A DNA stretch of 64,000 nt from Lolium rigidum (lineage: Eukaryota > Streptophyta > Magnoliopsida > Poales > Poaceae). The notes under the pieces were generated by a model that did no database searches, was not told the origin of the DNA, and worked only from the letters and a program-made list of their open reading frames with translations. The translations under genes were made by a program, and so were the position numbers. Location: NCBI RefSeq assembly GCF_022539505.1, contig NC_061508.1:345539484-345603483 (forward strand), given 5' to 3'. This document shows positions 58,263 through 64,000 of the stretch, in pieces (position 1 is the first letter of the stretch; every line of letters starts with the position of its first letter).

Positions 58263-59072
58263 GTGTGTGTGCTCAAAGCTATTTCCTTTAGATCCTGCAA
58301 TTGCATCTTGTTGTTTCTTGTTTACACTAGTTTGGCAATGTACAAGAGTGAGCTTCTTATTCTATTTCCTGATTTAAAACATGGATTGTTTGATGCGAAA
58401 ATTAAAAAACCTATGAAATCTTCTTTGCATGCTGGTAGTAATATTAGTATGAACGCTTTGAACACCATTGTTGACAATAATATAGAAAGTTCTAAGCTTG
58501 GGGAAGCTGGTTTGCATGATATTTTTAGTCCCCCAAGCATTGAGGAGAAAATTTTCTTTGATGATACTTTGCCTCCTATTTCTGATGATAATGATAATGG
58601 TCTTTTTGTGCCACTTACTGCTGAGAGTAAATTTTGTTGTGATTATACTATGCCTCCTACACCTGATGAGAATAATAATGATAGCTACTTTGTTGAATTT
58701 GCTCCCACTACAACTAATAAAATTGATTATGCTTATGTGGAGAGTAATAATTTTATGCATGAGACTCATGATAAGAATTCTTTATGTGATAGTTATATTG
58801 TTGAGTTTGCTCATGATGCTACTGAAAGTTATTATGAGAGAGGAAAATATGGTTGTAGAAATTTTCATGTTACTAAAATGCCTCTCTATGTGCTGAAATT
58901 TTTGATGCTACACTTGTTTTATCTTCCTATGCTTGTTACTTTGCTCTTCATGAACTTGTTTATTTACAAGATTCCTATGCATAGGAAGCATGTTAGACTT
59001 AAATGTGTTTTGAATTTGCCTCTTGATGCTCTCTTTTGCTTCAAATACTATTTCTTGCGAGTGCATCATTAA
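58263..59072 (+). CDS. Unassigned ORF of the non-autonomous Gypsy-type element
   Basis: 269 residues, no recognised domain; not gag-like in any way I can see. The N-terminus is hydrophobic (residues 14-36), the middle is acidic with repeated phrases (FFDDTLPPISDD, CCDYTMPPTPDE; YFVEFAPTT, YIVEFAHDA), and residues about 210-235 form a strongly hydrophobic stretch (FLMLHLFYLPMLVTLLFMNL) that could span a membrane. A basic tail (MHRKHVRLK) follows. A later start at MYKSELL (58338) is possible. Similar frames recur in related Triticeae elements as far as I recall. It is the only long open frame of the element, and uninterrupted while gag-pol is absent. It might be a spacer-like leftover without function. 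Confidence 0.5.
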   Translation: MCVLKAISFRSCNCILLFLVYTSLAMYKSELLILFPDLKHGLFDAKIKKPMKSSLHAGSNISMNALNTIVDNNIESSKLGEAGLHDIFSPPSIEEKIFFDDTLPPISDDNDNGLFVPLTAESKFCCDYTMPPTPDENNNDSYFVEFAPTTTNKIDYAYVESNNFMHETHDKNSLCDSYIVEFAHDATESYYERGKYGCRNFHVTKMPLYVLKFLMLHLFYLPMLVTLLFMNLFIYKIPMHRKHVRLKCVLNLPLDALFCFKYYFLRVHH

Positions 59073-60660
59073 AACTGCTGAGCCCATCTTAATGGCTATA
59101 AAGAAAGAACTTCTTGGGAGATAACCCATGTGTTATTTTGCTACAGTAATTTGTTTTTATTTTGCGTCTTGGAAGTTGTTTACTACTGTAGCAACCTCTC
59201 CTTATCCTAGTTTTATGTTTTGTTGTGCCAAGTAAAGTCTTTGATAGAAAAGTAAGTACTAGATTTGGATTACTGCGCAGTTCCAGATTTCTTTACTGTC
59301 ACGAATCTGAGCCCACTGCCCTGCAGGAAGCTCAGAAAATTATGCCAATTTACGTGCATGATCCTCAGATATGTACGCAACTTTCATTCAATTTGAGCAT
59401 TTTCATTTGAGCAAGTCTGGTGGCCTAATAAAATCCATCTTTACGGACTGTTCTGTTTTGACAGATTCTGCCTTTTATTTCGCATTGCCTCTTTTGCTAT
59501 GTTGGATGAATTTCTTTGATCCATTAATGTCCAGTAGCTTTATGCAATGTCCAGAAGTGTTAAGAATGATTGTTTCACCTCTGAACATGTGAATTTTTAT
59601 TGTCCACTAACCCTCTAACGAGTTGTTTCGAGTTTGGTGTGGAGGAAGTTTTCAAGGGTCAAGAGAGGAGGATGATATACTATGATCAAGAAGAGTGAAA
59701 AGTCTAAGCTTGGGGATGCACCCGGTGGTTCATCCCTGCATATATCAAGAAGACTCAAGTTTCTAAGCTTGGGGATGCCCAAGGCATCCCCTTCTTCATC
59801 GACAACATTATCAGGTTCCTCCCCTGAAACTATATTTTTATTCCATCACATCTTATGTGCTTTTTCTTGGAGCGTCTGTTTGTTTGCTTTTGTTTTTGTT
59901 TATGTTTGAATAAATTGGATTACATCATTCTTGTGTGGGAGAGAGACACGCTCCGCTGGTTCATATGAACACATGTGTTCTTAGCTCATATTATTCATGG
60001 CGAAGTTTCCTCTTCGTTAAATTGTTATATGGTTGGAATTGGAAAATGATACATGTAGTAATTGCTATAATGTCTTGGGTAATGTGATACTTGGCAATTG
60101 TTGTGCTCATGTTTAAGCTCTTGCATCATATACTTTGCACCCATTAATGAAGAAATACATAGAGCATGCTAAAATTTGGTTTGCATATTTGGTTTCTCTA
60201 AGGTCTAGATAATTTCTAGTATTGAGTTTGAACAACAAGGAAGACGGTGTAGAGTCTTATAATGTTTACAATATGTCTTTTATGTGAGTTTTGCTGTACC
60301 GTTCATCCTTGTGTTTGTTTCAAATAACCTTGCTAGCCTAAACCTTGTATCGAGAGGGAATACTTCTCATGCATCCAAATACTTGAGCCAACCACTATGC
60401 CATTTGTGTCCACCATACCTACCTACTACATGGTATTTCCTGCCATTCCAAAGTAAATTGCTTGAGTGCTACCTTTAAACAATTCAAAATTTATTACCTC
60501 TTATTTGTGTCAATGTTTTATAGCTCATGAGGAAGTATGTGGTGTTTATCTTTCAATCTTGTTGGGCAACTTTCACCAATGGACTAGTGGCTTCATCCGC
60601 TTATCCAATAATTTTGCAAAAAGAGCTGGCAATGGGATTCCCAGTCCCAAATTAATTAAC
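59073..60660 (+). other. Gypsy-type interior without genes; repeated polypurine motif
   Basis: No gene. AAGCTTGGGGATGC, identical to the polypurine tract before the 3' LTR, occurs at about 59705 and 59763; a variant AAGCTTGGGGAAGC lies at about 58494 within the preceding ORF. Confidence 0.6.
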
Positions 60661-60667
60661 AAAAATA

Positions 60668-60867
60668 GACACTCCTCCATGGTATGTGATTGTTGGACGG
60701 CACCCGAAGGATTCGGTTAGCCATGGCTTGTGTAAGCAAAGGTTGGGAGGAGTGTCATCATAATAAAACTAAAATAAAAAGGCACTCCTTCATGGTATGA
60801 GATTGTTGGCAGGCACCCGAGGATTCGGTTAGCCATGGTTTGTGAAAGAAAGGTTGGAAGGAGTGCC
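60668..60867 (+). repeat. Two tandem hairpin-forming units
   Basis: 60668-60756 begins GACACTCCTCC and ends GGAGGAGTGTC; 60781-60867 begins GGCACTCCTTC and ends GAAGGAGTGCC. Each unit is closed by its own perfect 11-bp inverted repeat, and the loops (TGTTGG, GGATTCGGTTAGCCATGG) are alike. Confidence 0.85.
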
Positions 60868-61505
60868 ATCCAAAAATAAAAATAAAATGGGAGCCGCTCT
60901 TTGAAGGTTTGTCTGCCAAGGGGGTTAGAGTACCCGCTACCATTCGTTGACAACAACATACACCTCTCAAAACTTTATTTTTATGCTCTCTTTATGTTTT
61001 CAAAATCAAAGCTCTAGCACAAATATAGCAATCGATGCTTTCCTCTTTGAAGGACCATTCTTTTACTTTTATATTGAGTCAGTTCACCTATTTCTCTCCA
61101 TCTCAAGAAGCAAACACTTGTGTGAACTGTGCATTGAGTCTTACATATTTGCATATTGCACTTGTTATATTGCTTTGCATTGACAATTATCCATGAGATA
61201 TACATGTTATAAATTGAAAGCAACCGCTGAAACTTCATCTTCCTTTGTGTTGCTTCAATGCCTTTACTTTGAATTATTGCTTTATGAGTTAACTCTTATG
61301 CAAGACTTATTGATGCTTGTCTTGAAGTGCTATTCATGAAAAGTCTTTGCTATATGATTCAGTTGTTTACCCATGTCATATACATTGTTTTGATCGCTGC
61401 ATTCACTACATATGCTTTACAAATAGTATGATCAAGTTTATGATGGAATGTCACTCCGGAAATTATCTTTGTTATCGTTTTACCTGCTCGGGACGAGCGA
61501 GAACT
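60868..61505 (+). other. Gypsy-type interior, right part, no gene
   Basis: No coding sense or element recognised up to the polypurine tract. Confidence 0.5.
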
Positions 61506-61519
61506 AAGCTTGGGGATGC
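61506..61519 (+). other. Polypurine tract of the Gypsy-type element
   Basis: AAGCTTGGGGATGC directly precedes the 3' LTR; the GGGGA core is the likely plus-strand primer. Confidence 0.75.
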
Positions 61520-63065
61520 TGATACGTCTCCAACGTATCGATAATTTCTTGTGTTCCATGCCACATTATTGATGTTATCTACATGTTTTATGCACACTTT
61601 ATGTCATATTCGTGCATTTTCTGGAACTAACCTATTAACAAGATGCCGAAGTGCCGGTTCTGTTTTCTGCTGTTTTTGGTTTCGAAATCCTAGTAACGAA
61701 ATATTCTCGGAATCGGACGAAATCAACGCCAAAGTTCCTATTTTCATCGGAAGCATCCGAACACCCGGGAAGGACCGGAGGGGGCCACGGGGCCACCAAA
61801 CCCTAGGCCGGCGCGGCCGAGAGGGGGCCGCGCCGCCCTATGGTGTGGCCCCCTGTCAGCCCTCCTGCGCCGCCTCTTCGCCTATAAGAAGCCCCCGGAT
61901 CAGAAAACCCGATACCAATTGACGAAACCCACGAAACCTGCCGGAGCCGCCGCCATCGCGAAGCCAAGATCCGGGGACAGGATCTCTGTTCCGGCACGCT
62001 GCCGGAGCGGGGAAGTGCCCCCGGAAGGCTTCTCCATCGACACCGCTGCCATCTCCACCGCCATCTTCATCACCGCTGCTGCTCCCATGAGGAGGGAGTA
62101 GTTCTCCATCGAGGCTCGGGGCTGTACCGGTAGCTATGTGGTTAATCTCTCTCCATGTACTTCAATACAATGATCTCATGAGCTGCTTTACATGATTGAG
62201 ATTCATCTGAGTTTTGTATCACTACTATCTATGTGCTACTCTAGTGATGTGTTATTAAAGTAGTTTTATTCCTCCTGCATGTGTGCAAAGGTGACAGTGC
62301 GTGCACCGTGTTAGTACTTGGTTTATGCTATGATCATGATCTCTTGTAGATTATGGAGTTAACTATTGCTATGATAATATTGATGTGATCTATTCCTCCT
62401 ACATATGCATGAAGGTGACGAGTGTGCATGCTATGCTAGTACTTGGTTTAGTAGCGTTGATCTATCTTACACTAAAGGTTACTTAAACATGAGCATTATT
62501 GTGGAGCTTGTTAACTCCGGCATTGAGGGTTCGTGTAATCCTACGCAATGTGTTCATCATCCAACAAAAGTGTAGAGTATGCATTTATCTATTCTGTTAT
62601 GTGATCAATGTTGAGAGTGTCCACTAGTGAAAGTGTAATCCCTAGGCCTTGTTCCTAAATACTGCTGAGTTACTACTGCTTGTTTACTACTCATTGCGTT
62701 ACTACTCGCTGAGTTACTACTGCTTGTTCTTGTTTTACTGCGTTACTACTCGCTGCAATACCACCACCATCAACTACACGCCAAGCACTTTTCCGCCACC
62801 GTTGCTACTGCTCATACTTATTTATACCACCTGTATTTCACTATCTCTTCGCCGAACTAGTGCACCTATTAGGTGTGTTGGGGACACAAGAGACTTCTTG
62901 CTTTGTGGTTGCGGGGTTGCATGAGAGGGATATCTTTGACCTCTTCCTCCCTGAGTTCGATAAACCTTGGGTATCCACTTAAGGGAAACTTGCTGCTGTT
63001 CTACAAACCTCTGCTCTTGGAGGCCCAACACTGTCTACAGGAAAGGAGGGGGAACGTAGACATCA
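61520..63065 (+). repeat. 3' LTR of the Gypsy-type element
   Basis: 1546 bp, nearly identical to 56622-58176; TATAAGAA at 61883-61890. Confidence 0.95.
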
Positions 63066-63070
63066 ATAAG

Positions 63071-64000
63071 TTATTATAAATCTTAATGGTGAAACACACA
63101 TAACACTGACGCTAAAAATGCCATAAGGCAAATGATTTGAATTCCACTTATTTGTGGAACCGCAATTTAGGTCATGTTAGAAAGGATCGCATGAAGGAAC
63201 TCCATGCAAATGGATTTTTGGAGTCATTCGATTTGTTGAATCGTTTGGCACTTGCAAAATCTTTTCTAAAAGGTAATGACTGAAATACCGTTCATAGGCC
63301 GAAGAGTTGAACGGGCAACTAACTTAGTGAAAACATACATAATGATATATGTGGTTCACTGGGCATAGTTGTGTGCGGAAGATTCTTCTACTTCATGAAA
63401 ACTTTCAAACAATGAATTGAGTATATGTGTGGATATATTCAATAAGGAAAAGTTTGAAACATTTGAATAGGATTCAAATAAATTTCAGCATGAAGTGGAA
63501 ATCATCGTAATAGAAAAATCAAATATCTATGATTGGATCATGGTGGAAATATTTGAATTACGAGTTTTAGCGAACATCTAAGAGAGTTATGAAATTGTTC
63601 TACAACTCACATTTCTTGGAGTATCATAATGATGATATAGTATCCGAGATATGTATCCAAACCTTGTTGGATTAATGATGAGATAAAATTTTATGACGCC
63701 ATTATATTTTTGTGGATTATGCTTTAGTGACTACCGCTTTTACACTAAATAGAGCATCATCATGATCCGTTGAAATGACACCATACAAGTTATGGTATGG
63801 GTATAAACCCTAATAGTCTTTTCTTTAAATTTTGGTCTAAGAGTTTACAACCAAAATCGGATGAATGTCTTTGTTGGTTATCCCAGAGATTTAATTGGGA
63901 ATTCTTCCCACGAGACAAAGAAAAAAGTGTTTGTCAATGTTTCTTATTTCCGAGAAATTGTTTCGAGTGAAGTATTTGAGTGGGAGGACAATATAATTTG
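63071..64000 (+). pseudogene. Integrase region of the second Copia, decayed
   Basis: In broken frames one finds the GAG-pre-integrase block (LWNRNLGHVRKDRMKELHAN near 63150-63210) and integrase-type phrases (TPYKLWYG near 63780). Stops and shifts occur every few dozen codons. It continues past the window end. Confidence 0.7.

Larger units (their letters stand above)
56622..63065 (+). mobile_element. Gypsy-type non-autonomous LTR retrotransposon, 6.4 kb
   Basis: LTRs 56622-58176 and 61520-63065 start TGATACGTCTCCAACG and end GTAGACATCA. The 5-bp duplication ATAAG lies at 56617-56621 and 63066-63070. A tRNA-Asp primer-binding site and a polypurine tract are present. The 3.3-kb interior has no protease, reverse transcriptase or integrase, only one 269-codon frame, so it needs enzymes from a related element (LARD-like). 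LTRs differ mainly at CAG/CTG positions, implying recent insertion. Confidence 0.95.
52461..64000 (+). mobile_element. Second Copia element, decayed, runs off the window
   Basis: A 5' LTR (52461-54247), a primer-binding site, a leader like that of the first Copia element, decayed internal sequence, a nested Gypsy-type element (56622-63065) and, beyond it, integrase remnants to the window end. The 3' LTR is outside the window. Confidence 0.85.

Overview
The window is plant nuclear DNA, almost certainly from a Triticeae grass (wheat, barley, rye or Aegilops). The evidence is an Angela-type Copia element opening with the TGTTGGAGATATGCCC terminus, CACTA elements carrying TTTAGTACCGG or TTTGCCGTGC subterminal repeats, Harbinger-type elements opening GAGCATCTCCAAC, a non-autonomous Gypsy-type element opening TGATACGTCTCC, and a spliced grass chromomethylase. 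Only two host genes can be supported, both on the minus strand: an IBH1-like atypical HLH gene (about 14.9-15.6 kb) and a complete 21-exon CMT3-type DNA methyltransferase (35.8-42.0 kb). Nearly everything else is nested transposable elements, many delimited here to the base by terminal repeats and target-site duplications (TSDs).

Layout. 0-10.4 kb: a LINE remnant split by an 8.65-kb Helitron (509-9162) that holds tandem arrays, a Mutator MITE and unrecognised cargo. 10.4-14.1 kb: a Harbinger derivative, a tRNA-derived SINE and an antisense LINE fragment. 14.1-18.8 kb: the IBH1-like gene, whose upstream region exists in three copies, the last displaced by a LINE ORF1-like remnant and a hAT-like MITE. 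18.8-29.1 kb: a Harbinger-like element split by a full-length Copia element. 29.1-34.9 kb: a diverged duplicate of the 11.6-14.9 kb flank, disrupted by a LINE that itself received a Pack-MULE-like element, plus a 1.36-kb retroposon. 34.9-42.6 kb: CMT3, with a Harbinger derivative inserted at its last codons. 42.6-48.6 kb: a 5'-truncated CACTA element with both transposon genes decayed and a second small CACTA nested in the last exon. 48.7-52.5 kb: two Harbinger-like elements and part of an LTR. 52.5-64 kb: a second, decayed Copia element interrupted by a complete 6.4-kb Gypsy-type non-autonomous element, running off the window end.

Working together: CMT3 maintains CHG methylation on transposons, and the window is a CMT3 gene set among such targets. 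One of them (34886-35899) has altered the predicted C-terminus of the enzyme. Paired repeat copies differ over and over at CAG/CTG positions (CAG against CGA, CTG against CCG or CTCG). This resembles base-calling error at methylated CHG sites, so some transposon frameshifts may not be real.

Limits: family names come from recognition, not database search. Fragment ends without a TSD are approximate. Introns in CMT3 were placed by GT/AG and frame continuity.
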